A stretch of DNA of 64,000 nt from JAEUPI01 sp044222685 (GTDB lineage Bacteria > Pseudomonadota > Gammaproteobacteria > Burkholderiales > Burkholderiaceae_C), in assembly GCA_044222685.1 (NCBI GenBank), contig JBGAMU010000011.1:1-64000 (forward strand), given 5' to 3'. Below the pieces are notes generated by a model. The model saw only the letters and a list, made by a program, of their open reading frames with translations, did not search any database and had not been told where the DNA came from. Both the position numbers and the translations under genes were made by a program. Positions 37,101-44,670 of this stretch are shown piece after piece. The stretch's first letter is position 1. Each line of letters starts with the position of its first letter.

Positions 37101-37744
37101 GCAACAACGTCGCCACGGATACCGACATGATCGTGATTCCGCGGCCGACGCTTGCTGTTACCGACAACTTCAATCGTGGCAACGCAAACACGCTCGGGCC
37201 GAACTGGCAGCAGCTTGTTGCGCTCGGAAATGGCGGTATCCGGGTCAATGGCAATCAGGCGTTCTGCGTGAACTCAGGACTAGCGGCGGCTCTTTGCCTC
37301 GCTGGCGCAAATGGCTACTGGAACGGTCCGGGAGCGACATTCGGATCGAAGCAAGCCGCGTCATTCACCTTCGCCAACGCGACGCTGAACAACGCGAGCC
37401 TGTACCTGAAGGCGACGGGGACATTGAACGCCGCTGGCGCCTACCCGAACGCGCTGCGCGTGCGCTACTCGACCGGCGGCGGCGGGCAAGTGATCGTCGA
37501 AGCAACGACGAACGGTGGCCTCTCCTTCACGACTGCGGGCAGCATGGCAGCTAGCTTCGTCAGTGGTGACACGCTGACTGCGCTGACCGACAGCTCCGGA
37601 TTCACCTACGTCTGGAAGACCTCCGGCGCTACGACGACGCTGCTCGGTGGCGCGCCCACAGGGGCCACGGGAGCCGGGCGGACCGGCATCTTCTTACCCC
37701 CCGGAGGCCGAGTCGACAACTTTTCGGGCGGCACCGTGCCGTGA
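31178..37744 (+). CDS. giant secreted modular protein (SdrD B-like repeats, IPT/TIG, beta-helix, DUF11)
   Basis: The 2188-residue protein starts at ATG 31178 (GGGAG upstream) and carries a signal peptide ending near AAQAA (about residue 37). Residues about 130-900 hold repeated carboxypeptidase-regulatory/SdrD B-like beta sandwiches (for example GLAGFTVKLIEAGG, VPAGTYELVVWDEP). An IPT/TIG domain follows near 1150-1215, then a right-handed beta-helix (about 1228-1690, YKTIQAAIDS... rich in GGG and NN turns) and a DUF11 domain (about 1858-1985, ITVRNFGPNAVTGATVTD). A C-terminal domain (about 1988-2188) ends in DNFSGGTVP. There are no heme motifs, and I see no MCO copper motifs. It leads the operon of cupredoxin proteins, and I infer a surface scaffold or matrix protein. 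Confidence 0.85.
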   Translation: MKTQSSAKPFQMIRLSAALVMALALWLLLSVAAQAAPLRLKVIGVAANGTQTDITATADYRWTVEQDATKASVPGRAADITNYSFSFHTSYMPVVAAGRAGTASKTAPHQDPDVLRLYSQALPDLDASKRYYVSVAAVGYQMGGAPVVFNGGTPEATVYLNQYELPTAQISVFAFNDNSPINGAPDLPQEQGLAGFTVKLIEAGGTFGQSGGEVTQDAFGNPLGTTYNADGTVRVRGSGIILTDANGVAVIKNLFPAKYTIFINPPVGSDWHQTSTIEGTKGSDAWVKNNEPQFFQEFGPPGHHVFLGFTRSGFIARNANNTPVLNGANAITGRIVNTHYSRPPIYTFHNGAPVNDCWVGLNETKANGGRALYAAACNKDSTFRIPNVPAGTYELVVWDEPLDMIIAATTITVPAGGLTMGDVPVASWFGRYQGRVFQDIDGTGLPYFVADFDRPYVYVNPITGVEEERQQSFKAGDLKPPFGSGIANNLRFRDGSIYQSTTTKDDGTFAFTEVFPFFNWLVAEIDYARFKATSANVVVDGGGPIDPAANRAKLWNAAPGSFGSNDPALKYDPWTRLNPQLQAPGECPEGRAAPCYFRTESVAGGPGAILLEGMQTFLGQTNHVEWGKVPYKIDENGGIAGIVYYGITRAEDDPRYAAAENWEPGIPRVQVNVFLDCDADGVPDKPKNDGTGECEAGGLSTQGYQYVKPDVDNYPFCWRDPASCGLTAPSKGPEDVVRGGNGTAFSYGDVLRWGAPGTYATRADAEAAQLHVGLGKTDSWDDSVPFGCPDPTPYTIPNSTTQLDCFDGLRNFNQVRPSVFDGGFAFGRVAGQAELPMIIGANGDGKYILEAVAPPGYLHQGNGDKNVVFGDSLKASPAALPHECVGMELDVPQFLTLFPGEPNPNFGNPQYPNNKWRKCDMKSVPLTPGLNAAPNFFMFTEAPVAGHGVGFILDDTAAEFNRFAPTFGEKFSPPHLPVSIQDWTGREISRVYSDQFGSYNFLVPSSFTINPPYPSGVMPSMMVACMNHAGPIKIGVNADGTDKMGIDPFFNRAYSQFCYTFQYLPGKTTYLDTPVLPVAAFAAVDKNPLDCECADGTPGIYSATNSSTDNGPWVPAAGSRQLTIVSMGKMDVINPAFDPADASTTKTIQRDYGFGDAGGSVTLGGVALTINSWADGIITATVPSGASTGQLMVRRGDNGKESVVGLTVHVGGPAPKKVNPNAVAGSGVYKTIQAAIDSVTDANMLLNGGALITVAPGTYNEYVIMDKRVRLQGWGAGSVTINAAKASAAGLADWRAKINAKASGPNATFTLLPGQTLGIDPANNEPLLFGAEEGPGILVVGRQSPLGGVGPFSECLFGNTAALHIDGLTITGADSGGGILASGYACGLTVSNSRILSNYGTYGGGVRIGHTTLTAVVNGADAYTDGVNRSPTLHHNWISQNGATEAGGSGGITLGTGSNNYSVSDNYVCGNFSMADGGGLSHLGRSEGSITSNASPANTIVRNKFIFNQTFNQAADPMGGGLSIAGHVVLAGGAPAGTGDVVVNANLIQGNQAGAGAGGGVSVARTLAADDIDLTNNMIVNNVAAYTGGGVALTGTSTGVRLVNNTVASNVSTATNRQAAHPLGWTNPSLPQVAGLAVLSGSSPTLLNNILWANRSYVYLINGTTSGLFNPGTTDVNAEAPDAVYADLGRIGAGDALTPRYSVLTLGGVGNATYDTGLTGCSNTAPAALPFFCNRLVAANSLSLFESPNDFLSIIDPTQPVVLPETTVLLQSALTFDETGNFINVIFSPLTLWNPDGSLRADYHLSGTSVARDNGRAQSAAAGVNATIGAGFVPAADFDANARSAAVDIGADEFVGAAADLSITQTDDVASVNAGGTLTYTITVRNFGPNAVTGATVTDIFPAALTVNSWTCTPATGSSCTVVGSGNNRTGTVTLTNGGSATFTANVTVAATASGLLTNTASVAVPGSLTDPQPSNNVATDTDMIVIPRPTLAVTDNFNRGNANTLGPNWQQLVALGNGGIRVNGNQAFCVNSGLAAALCLAGANGYWNGPGATFGSKQAASFTFANATLNNASLYLKATGTLNAAGAYPNALRVRYSTGGGGQVIVEATTNGGLSFTTAGSMAASFVSGDTLTALTDSSGFTYVWKTSGATTTLLGGAPTGATGAGRTGIFLPPGGRVDNFSGGTVP

Positions 37745-37841
37745 TCGAGATCGCCGACGAGAACTCGATTGACAAGGTAACGAACTCCGCCGGGTGTCTG
37801 CCCGGTGGAAGACAGCAGAAGACACCAGGAGTCGCACCATC

Positions 37842-39101
37842 ATGATTGCCAAGACTTTTCGCAAGGCCCTGCTGCCGATGGCCGTGGTGGCAGCGCTTGG
37901 GGCCGCTTCGTCGGCAGGCGCGGCAGTGTTCGTGCAGTGCGGGCCCGGAAACAGTGGCGTCGACCCGGCGACGGGAAAGATTCGCCCGGCGTTCGACGCT
38001 GATGCGGGCCCGGCCGGCGTGGCGTGCAAGCACCTCAGCGCAGGCGACGGTTTCATCAGCATGGCCGACGGCCGGAGCCTCTACACCTTCGGCTTCGCCG
38101 ACGTGACCAGCAAGACCTCGGCCGAGATCGCGCTCGACGCTCTGACGGCGAACTTTGCCGCGCCCACCATCAAGCTCAAGCAGAACCAGGACTTCTACCT
38201 GACGCTGACCAACGTGGCGATGACGATGCGGCCCGATCTGTTCGACCCGCACACCGTGCACTTCCACGGCTTCCCGCAGGCGGCACCGGTGTTCGATGGC
38301 ATGCCTGAGGGCTCCTTCGGCGTGAACATGGGTTCGTCGGTCACCTACTACTACAAGCTCAACGACCCGGGCACCTACATGTACCACTGCCACCAGGAGG
38401 CCACCGAGCACATGCAGATGGGCATGCTCGGCAACCTGTATGTCGAGCCCGCGCAGGACGGCACGTCGTTCACCTACCCACCCGTCGGTGGACGGCCCTA
38501 CACGAAGTTCGTCTACAACGACGGCGACGGCTCCACCGGCTACGACATCGCCGTGCCGCTGCAGCTCTCGTCGATGGACCACAACTTCCATGACGCCAGC
38601 CTGAGCATCAATCCGCTGCCCTTCAAGAACATGAAGGACACCTACGCGATGATCAACGGGCGCGGATACCCGGACACCGTGAGGCCCACTCCGCTCGATC
38701 CGCCCGCCGAGAAGGTCGACTACCTCACCGGCGTCGTCGATCCGGTGCCGTCTTCGCAGCCGCTCAGCGCCCTGATCACCGCCAGCAAGGGCCAGCGCGT
38801 GCTGCTGCGCCTGTCGAATCTGAGCGTCACCAACTACTACACCGTCACGGCGCAGGGCCTGCCGATGAAGGTGGTGGGCGCTGGTGCACGCCAGTTGCGC
38901 GGGCCCGACGGCAAGAACCTGTACTACGACACCACCTCGGTGACGCTCGGCGGCGGTGAGTCGGCGGAGGTGCTGATCGACACCAGTCAGGTGGAGCCGG
39001 GAACCTACTTCCTCTACACCACCAACCTGAACTACCTCAGCAACAACGATCAAGACAGCGGCGGAATGATGACGGAGATCGTCATCGCGGCGGCGCCGTG
39101 A
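37842..39101 (+). CDS. multicopper-oxidase-like protein A (copper ligands in the N-terminal cupredoxin domain)
   Basis: The 419-residue exported protein (signal peptide about 1-27) has two cupredoxin-like domains. The first carries HTVHFHG (residues 137-143) and YHCHQEATEHMQMGM (181-195), which supply a complete type 1 copper set (His, Cys, His, Met) and HxH/HCH ligands for a trinuclear centre. The second domain (about 290-419) has lost the equivalent ligands: the places read TNYYTV and YFLYTTN. A normal laccase-type oxidase needs four such motifs, so this protein alone is half a set; the missing two are in the next gene. The ATG at 37842 has AGGAG upstream. Confidence 0.85.
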   Translation: MIAKTFRKALLPMAVVAALGAASSAGAAVFVQCGPGNSGVDPATGKIRPAFDADAGPAGVACKHLSAGDGFISMADGRSLYTFGFADVTSKTSAEIALDALTANFAAPTIKLKQNQDFYLTLTNVAMTMRPDLFDPHTVHFHGFPQAAPVFDGMPEGSFGVNMGSSVTYYYKLNDPGTYMYHCHQEATEHMQMGMLGNLYVEPAQDGTSFTYPPVGGRPYTKFVYNDGDGSTGYDIAVPLQLSSMDHNFHDASLSINPLPFKNMKDTYAMINGRGYPDTVRPTPLDPPAEKVDYLTGVVDPVPSSQPLSALITASKGQRVLLRLSNLSVTNYYTVTAQGLPMKVVGAGARQLRGPDGKNLYYDTTSVTLGGGESAEVLIDTSQVEPGTYFLYTTNLNYLSNNDQDSGGMMTEIVIAAAP

Positions 39102-39142
39102 TCGCAAACGAGACCCACCCGGCAGTTGTCAGGAGAGGCGCA

Positions 39143-40567
39143 ATGAAGAGCATGTCGAAATTCAGGTCGTTGCCAGGGGTCCTCCGGACCGGTCTTGCGG
39201 CCCTGCTGCTGGGCATGGTCGGCCAGGCGCAGGCCTACATCAACGGCTGGGAGGGATCGTGCGATGCCGATGCGACCGGGAAGGCATGCCCGCCCGCGAC
39301 CGTTCGCACGTTCACGCTGACGGCCAAGCACGACTTCATCAGCACGTCCGACGGTGGCAGCCACTACGCATGGGGCTACTCCTTCGGTACCGATCTGCCG
39401 ATGCAGTACCCCGGGCCGACGCTGATCGCCAGGCAGGGCGACACGGTCAAGATCGTGCTCAACAACACTCTGCCCGCGCCGGTGTCGATCATCTTCCCTG
39501 GCGTGCAGGGTGTCACCGCGACCGGTGGCAACCCCGGGCTGCTGACACGCGAGGCGCGCGCGGTGCCGATGTCCGAGAACGCGATCGTGGCCGGTCCGAC
39601 CTACACCTTCGTTGCCGACAAGCCAGGAACCTACCTGTACCACAGCGGCACGAATCCCGACCTGCAGATCGAGATGGGTCTGGTCGGGGCGCTCATCGTG
39701 CGGCCGAACGGTTACGACATGGGCACACCGGCATCCCACGCCGGCCGCAAGGCCTATGAGCAACCCGGCACCCACTACGACCGCGAGAACCTGTTCCTGC
39801 TGAGCGAAATCGACCCGGCCATCCACTGGCAGGTGTACACGCAGGTGTTCGGTAATCAGCCGATCGCGGTCGACACGACGGCGATCAGGCCCAGCATCTG
39901 GTTCATCAACGGCCGCAACGCGCCCGACACGCTGCTGGACGACCACGTCGACTGGCTGCCGACGCAACCGTACAACGCGCTGCCGCGCATGCATCCCGGC
40001 GAACGACTGCTGATGCGCGTGGTGAGCGCGGGGCGTGACCTGCATCCCTTCCACCACCATGGCAATCACGCCACGCCGATCGCGCGCGACGCTCGTGTGC
40101 TCGAGAGCGCTCCAGGCGCCGGTCCGGACCTGACTTCGCCGGACTTCACCGTCCGCGCGATTCCGGGACAGACCATGGACCTCATCTTCGAGTGGACAGG
40201 CAAGGGGATCGGCTGGGATGTCTACGGCACCGCGGCCGTCAATCCGCATAGCTGCACTCCCGATGGCAGCGGGTTCGATCCCGTCAGCAGGGAATGGTGT
40301 GCCGACCACTACAAACCCATCCCGGTGATCATCCCCGGTGCGCTCGATCTCTCCTTCGGCGAGAGCTGGAGTGGCAGTCCGTTTCTGGGCCTGGTCGGTT
40401 CGTTGCCGCAAGGACATCCGGGGCTCAACACCACTGGCGGCTACTTCCACATGTGGCACTCCCACAATGAAAAAGAGATCACCACCGACGACATCTTCCC
40501 GGGCGGGATGATGACCATGCTCATCGTCGAGCCCTGGTCAGTGCTTCTGTTCGAAGACAAGCCGTAA
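39143..40567 (+). CDS. multicopper-oxidase-like protein B (copper ligands in the C-terminal cupredoxin domain)
   Basis: The 474-residue exported protein (signal peptide about 1-31) has cupredoxin domains of which the first is ligand-poor: the HxH position reads VSIIFPG and the HCH position YHSGTNPDLQIEMG. The last domain carries HPFHHHGNH (301-309) and HMWHSH (436-441), matching the trinuclear-site motifs without the type 1 cysteine. This mirrors protein A, where the first domain holds the copper. ATG 39143 is preferred over the overlapping GTG at 39098 because AGGAG precedes it and the signal peptide starts there. It is probably a partner of protein A. Confidence 0.85.
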   Translation: MKSMSKFRSLPGVLRTGLAALLLGMVGQAQAYINGWEGSCDADATGKACPPATVRTFTLTAKHDFISTSDGGSHYAWGYSFGTDLPMQYPGPTLIARQGDTVKIVLNNTLPAPVSIIFPGVQGVTATGGNPGLLTREARAVPMSENAIVAGPTYTFVADKPGTYLYHSGTNPDLQIEMGLVGALIVRPNGYDMGTPASHAGRKAYEQPGTHYDRENLFLLSEIDPAIHWQVYTQVFGNQPIAVDTTAIRPSIWFINGRNAPDTLLDDHVDWLPTQPYNALPRMHPGERLLMRVVSAGRDLHPFHHHGNHATPIARDARVLESAPGAGPDLTSPDFTVRAIPGQTMDLIFEWTGKGIGWDVYGTAAVNPHSCTPDGSGFDPVSREWCADHYKPIPVIIPGALDLSFGESWSGSPFLGLVGSLPQGHPGLNTTGGYFHMWHSHNEKEITTDDIFPGGMMTMLIVEPWSVLLFEDKP

Positions 40568-40590
40568 CCGCAAATTGGGGGAGTGCAATC

Positions 40591-42582
40591 ATGCGCACCA
40601 GAAAACTCACACTCAAGTTCGGCGTCGCGGCACTGAGTTGTACCTCGTTGTCGCTGGTCGCAGGCCAGGCACTCGCGGCTGAGTACTGGCTGAAGGTCGC
40701 AGCGACGACGGTGCAGATGCCCGATCCCGCCGGCACTCCCGCGACGATCGGTGTACCGATGTGGGGCTACGCCAGCTGCACGGCCAGCTTCGCCACCTGC
40801 AGCAGTCCCACGGTGCCAGGTCCGGCGCTGACAGTGCCGCCTGGCGACACGACTCTGACAGTGCATCTGCTGAACGGTCTGTCGGTGCCGACGTCTCTCG
40901 TGATCAACGGCCTGGTCAAGCCGATGACACCGGTGTGGGACACGGGTGCGTCCGGCAGTCGCCCCAACGCGACCGCGCGCGTGCGCTCGTTCGACACCGA
41001 AGCTCAAGCAAACAACGGCACGCAGGCCGACTACGTCTGGGGCAGCGCGGCCAACCCGCTCAAGCCCGGCACCTATCTGTACCAGAGCGGCACGCAGCCC
41101 CAGGTGCAGGTGCAGATGGGCTTGTACGGCGCGGTGACCAAGAACGTGACGGACGCAGTCGCCGCCACGGCGACCGACCCAGCGATACCGGGCCAGGCCT
41201 ACACGGGCGCCGGCTATGCCTTCGACAATGAAACCACGCTCCTGTACAGCGAGATCGACACCGACCTGCATACCGCTGTCGCAACTGGGACCTATGGAAC
41301 GACCGGTCCGACCAGCACGATCAACTACGCACCGAAGTACTTCCTGATCAACGGCAAACCCTACCAGTTCGGAGCGTCGGTTATCGAACCCAGCGGCAGC
41401 CCCGGCACCACGTTGCTGCGCCTGCTCAACGCCGGGCTAACCACGCACGTGCCGATGATCCAGGGCAAGCACTGGGACGTGATCGCCGAGGACGGCAGAC
41501 CCTACGCCTATCGCCGGACCCAGTACACCGCGCTGCTGCCCGCGGCGAAGACGGTCGACGTACTGCTGACGCCCGAGATCGGCGCAACCTACCCGATCCT
41601 GGATCGGCGTCTCAGCCTGTCGAACAGCGGGGCGTCGGACGGCGGCATGTTGGCGTTCCTGCGCTTCGCGGCGCTCGGCTCGATGGGGCTCGGCGGCGGG
41701 GCAGGCGGCAATGCAGCGCCCGTGGCTGAAGCCGACCCCTACGAGTCCGTTGTGGGTGTCACGCTCAACGTCGCGGCGCCCGGCGTGTTGAGCAACGACA
41801 CCGATGCCGATAGCCCGATCATCAAGGCCGTCGCCGCCAGCGGTGCGACCGCGGGCGGCGGAACGTACGCGTTGAACGCCAATGGCTCGTTCACCTATTC
41901 GCCGCCAGCTGGGAACCTGTCGACCGATAGCTTCACCTATCAGGCCACCGACGGCAGGGCGTTGAGCGTCGCGGCGACCGTGACCATCACCCTGACCACG
42001 CCGCCGGCGCCGAGCCTGCCCACGCTCGACGCTTTCGCGACACCTGGCAATAGTCTCGGTGGCAACTGGAGCCAGCAGGTGGAGACCACGGCCTCGGTGC
42101 CGGACGTCGGAGTCAGCGCGGCAGGCGTCGCGGCCGCCAACACGATCGCCCTGGGTGGTTTGGCGGTCTGGAACGCGGCGCCATTCGGAGCGACTCAGGG
42201 CGCCAGTTTCACTGGCGGAGGGCCGCCTGCGTCCACGGCCTACCTTGTTCTCAAGGCCAGCGGAGGTAACTCCATCGCAGCGCCGGCCAACTACGTTCGC
42301 GTGGGTTGCGAAAGCGGCCAGATCGTCGTTTCGACAATGATGGGCGGCAGCAACGTCTCCGTGTTCACAAAGCAGGCGGCGTTTGGCAGCTGCAGCGGTA
42401 GCGGGTCAATGAGCGCCGTGGTCGACGCCAAAGGCTTGGTGACCGTGTTCCAGGGCGCGACCTTCGCCGGCGGCGTACAGCTGCCCGACGTCCCCGTGTG
42501 GAAGGGCGGCGGCCGCATCGGCATCCAGCTGACGACGGTGGGAGCCACGGCCGATGACTTCGCCGGTGGTACGTTGCCTTGA
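40591..42582 (+). CDS. copperless multicopper-oxidase-like protein C with cadherin-like and C-terminal domains
   Basis: The 663-residue exported protein starts at ATG 40591 with GGGGGAG upstream. Residues about 30-370 follow the cupredoxin pattern of proteins A and B (PGTYLYQSGTQPQVQVQMGL; YFLINGKPY), but no HxH, HCH or HSH motif remains. A bacterial Ig/cadherin-like (VCBS-like) domain follows at about 371-470 (GVLSNDTDADSP, FTYQATDG). The last ~190 residues resemble the C-terminal domain of the giant protein and end in DDFAGGTLP. I infer a structural subunit tethering the oxidase to the giant protein or surface. Confidence 0.8.
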   Translation: MRTRKLTLKFGVAALSCTSLSLVAGQALAAEYWLKVAATTVQMPDPAGTPATIGVPMWGYASCTASFATCSSPTVPGPALTVPPGDTTLTVHLLNGLSVPTSLVINGLVKPMTPVWDTGASGSRPNATARVRSFDTEAQANNGTQADYVWGSAANPLKPGTYLYQSGTQPQVQVQMGLYGAVTKNVTDAVAATATDPAIPGQAYTGAGYAFDNETTLLYSEIDTDLHTAVATGTYGTTGPTSTINYAPKYFLINGKPYQFGASVIEPSGSPGTTLLRLLNAGLTTHVPMIQGKHWDVIAEDGRPYAYRRTQYTALLPAAKTVDVLLTPEIGATYPILDRRLSLSNSGASDGGMLAFLRFAALGSMGLGGGAGGNAAPVAEADPYESVVGVTLNVAAPGVLSNDTDADSPIIKAVAASGATAGGGTYALNANGSFTYSPPAGNLSTDSFTYQATDGRALSVAATVTITLTTPPAPSLPTLDAFATPGNSLGGNWSQQVETTASVPDVGVSAAGVAAANTIALGGLAVWNAAPFGATQGASFTGGGPPASTAYLVLKASGGNSIAAPANYVRVGCESGQIVVSTMMGGSNVSVFTKQAAFGSCSGSGSMSAVVDAKGLVTVFQGATFAGGVQLPDVPVWKGGGRIGIQLTTVGATADDFAGGTLP

Positions 42583-42641
42583 TCGAAAGCCGCATCCAGG
42601 TGAGTCCCGCTCGTGTTCGTCTGACGCGTAGGTCTCGGGCC

Positions 42642-43109
42642 ATGACATCGCGGTTTGGTGTGGCACTCGTCGCGCTGTCGTCGGCGATCTTCGTGACGCA
42701 GCTAGTCGGTTGCGCCACGGCTCCCGACTCCGCAGCGCTGCTGGCAGCGATTCAGGCCGAAAGGTCAGTGGTCGAGACGAATTACGGTATCAGGGTCGAA
42801 GGGCTACGCCTCACCGCGGCCGGGTCGATGCTCGACTTTCGCTATCGGGTCCTCGATGCGCAGAAGGCTGCTCCATTCCTTAACGGCAAGATCCAGGCGT
42901 ATCTGCTCGACGACGTGCGCAATGCGAAGCTCGGCGTGCCCAACACGCCCAAGCTCGGGCGCATCCGCCAGACCGCACGGAACAACGTGATCCACGTCGA
43001 CCGCAGCTACTTCATCATGTTCGGCAATCCGGGCAAGGCTCTGCAAAGCGGCGACAAGGTGGCCTTGCTGCTGGGCGAGGTCAAGATCACCGATCTGACG
43101 GTGGAGTAG
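42642..43109 (+). CDS. small lipoprotein of unknown function
   Basis: The 155-residue protein has a lipoprotein signal (VTQLVGCATAP) and a compact beta-rich region (GIRVEGLRLTAAGSMLDFRYRVLD, SYFIMFGN, VALLLGEVKITDL). I do not recognise the family with certainty. The ATG at 42642 is chosen because it starts the signal sequence; the frame is open from 42579. It lies between the third MCO-like gene and the subtilase on the same strand, so it may be an outer-membrane accessory lipoprotein of the copper system. Confidence 0.75.
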   Translation: MTSRFGVALVALSSAIFVTQLVGCATAPDSAALLAAIQAERSVVETNYGIRVEGLRLTAAGSMLDFRYRVLDAQKAAPFLNGKIQAYLLDDVRNAKLGVPNTPKLGRIRQTARNNVIHVDRSYFIMFGNPGKALQSGDKVALLLGEVKITDLTVE

Positions 43110-43125
43110 CGCCGCTGGGCCGAGC

Positions 43126-44646
43126 ATGACGTCACGCCGCCGCAGACGTGAGCTCGGGCAAGATGTGGTCAACATGTCGCGAATCGGCTTTCGAGACTTT
43201 GCAGTGCAGTTCCTGGCCATCTTCGGGTGGGCCGCGGCGACATCGGCTGCATCGGCGGCCGTCATCGCTCCCGAGCTCGAACGCGTGATGGCGGCGCGCG
43301 GCACTCATGCCGATACGCCGGTGATCCTGCGATTTGCCGAGCCGCTGGACCTGCAGCCGCTGGCCGTGACCGATCGTCTCGCCCGCGACAACAGGTTGCT
43401 GTTGGCCCTCAAGGCGCGCGCAGCGCGCAATCGCGCCGTCGTCGAGCCGTTTCTTGCGATGCAGGGTGCCGTCGGTGTCAAGGATCTGTGGATCATCAAC
43501 GGTCTGGCGGCAACACTGCCTGCGGTGGCGGTGAAGCAATTGGCCGGCCAGGCCGGCGTCGAGCGCATCGACGTTGACTCGTTCGTCCAGGGCGGACGTT
43601 CACAACACGCTTCCTCGCCGCGTACGCCAGCGCCGCAGACCAAAACGCAAACGGCAGTGGCACCCCCTGCGATCGCGGTCGACCCAGTCGCGTTGTCGCG
43701 TACGACTGTGAGCTGGAACGTCGCCGCGATCCGCGCGCCGCAGCTGTGGGCGCTCGGCCATACCGGCACAGGAGTGGTGGTCGCAGCCATGGATACCGGC
43801 GTGGACCTTGCGCATCCGGACCTGCAGCGCCGTTGGCGCGGGGGGACGAACAGCTGGTTCGATCCACACGGTGAGCAAGCGACACCCTACGACGGGTCCG
43901 GTCACGGCACGCAGGCGATGGGAGTCATCGTCGGCGGATCGTCGATAGGTGTCGCTCCCGACGCGCGCTGGGTCGCTGTGAAGCTCTACAACGCCGACGG
44001 GCGCGCGCGCATGAGCGACATTCACCTGGCCTTTCAATGGCTGATGGATCCCGACGGCGATCCGGCAACGCTCGATGCACCCGATATCGTCAACGCCTCA
44101 TGGGCGCTGACCGGTCGGGGTGCGGGCGCCTGCATCCTCGAGTTCAGCGACGATGTCCGCGCCCTGCGCAGCGCCGGCATTGCAGTCGTTTTTGCCGCGG
44201 GCAACGATGGCCCGGCGCCAGGCACCAGCAACAGCCCGGGCAACAACCCGGGTGTTCTGTCGGTCGGTGCCGTGGATCGCAGGCTGCAAGTGGGGCGGCA
44301 AGTGAGCCGCGGTCCATCGGCCTGCGAAGGTACGGTGTTCCCTCGTCTGGTGGCGCCCGGAATGAACGTTCGCACGACCGATGTCTCGCACGGCGGGCTG
44401 CCGTCGTACGCCACCGTGTCCGGCAGTTCGCTGGCCGCGCCGCATGTGGCGGGTGTGATGGCGTTGCTGGCCGGTGCATTTCCCAGGGCCTCGGTGACCG
44501 AACTGGAGGGCGCGCTTGTCCAGGGCGCGCTCGACCTGGGCGACGATGGCGCCGACAACACGTACGGCAGCGGCCTGGCCGATGCCTTGGCGGCATTCCA
44601 CATCCTGCAGAAGGCCAGCGGATCGGTCGTGACAGGCCATCGCTGA
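43126..44646 (+). CDS. subtilisin-like serine protease (S8 family), exported
   Basis: The 506-residue protein has an N-terminal signal segment, an inhibitor-like prodomain (about 50-160) and an S8 catalytic domain. The triad is complete: Asp223 (AAMDTGVD), His260 (GSGHGTQ) and Ser435 (GSSLAAPH), with the oxyanion asparagine region AAGNDG. A GTG/ATG-rich start region leaves the exact start open (43126 or 43174). Its place inside the copper-protein operon suggests that it processes or releases the exported proteins, but this is inference. Confidence 0.92.
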   Translation: MTSRRRRRELGQDVVNMSRIGFRDFAVQFLAIFGWAAATSAASAAVIAPELERVMAARGTHADTPVILRFAEPLDLQPLAVTDRLARDNRLLLALKARAARNRAVVEPFLAMQGAVGVKDLWIINGLAATLPAVAVKQLAGQAGVERIDVDSFVQGGRSQHASSPRTPAPQTKTQTAVAPPAIAVDPVALSRTTVSWNVAAIRAPQLWALGHTGTGVVVAAMDTGVDLAHPDLQRRWRGGTNSWFDPHGEQATPYDGSGHGTQAMGVIVGGSSIGVAPDARWVAVKLYNADGRARMSDIHLAFQWLMDPDGDPATLDAPDIVNASWALTGRGAGACILEFSDDVRALRSAGIAVVFAAGNDGPAPGTSNSPGNNPGVLSVGAVDRRLQVGRQVSRGPSACEGTVFPRLVAPGMNVRTTDVSHGGLPSYATVSGSSLAAPHVAGVMALLAGAFPRASVTELEGALVQGALDLGDDGADNTYGSGLADALAAFHILQKASGSVVTGHR

Positions 44647-44670
44647 AACCAGACATCCCGAGGTGCTCTG

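Noticed and set aside
39098..39142. GTG at 39098 as start of MCO-like protein B
   Set aside because: It overlaps the stop of protein A, but it puts 15 residues before the signal peptide and lacks the AGGAG that precedes ATG 39143.
40591..42582. Calling the third cupredoxin gene a multicopper oxidase
   Set aside because: No HxH, HCH or HSH copper motif remains, so an enzyme call is not supported.
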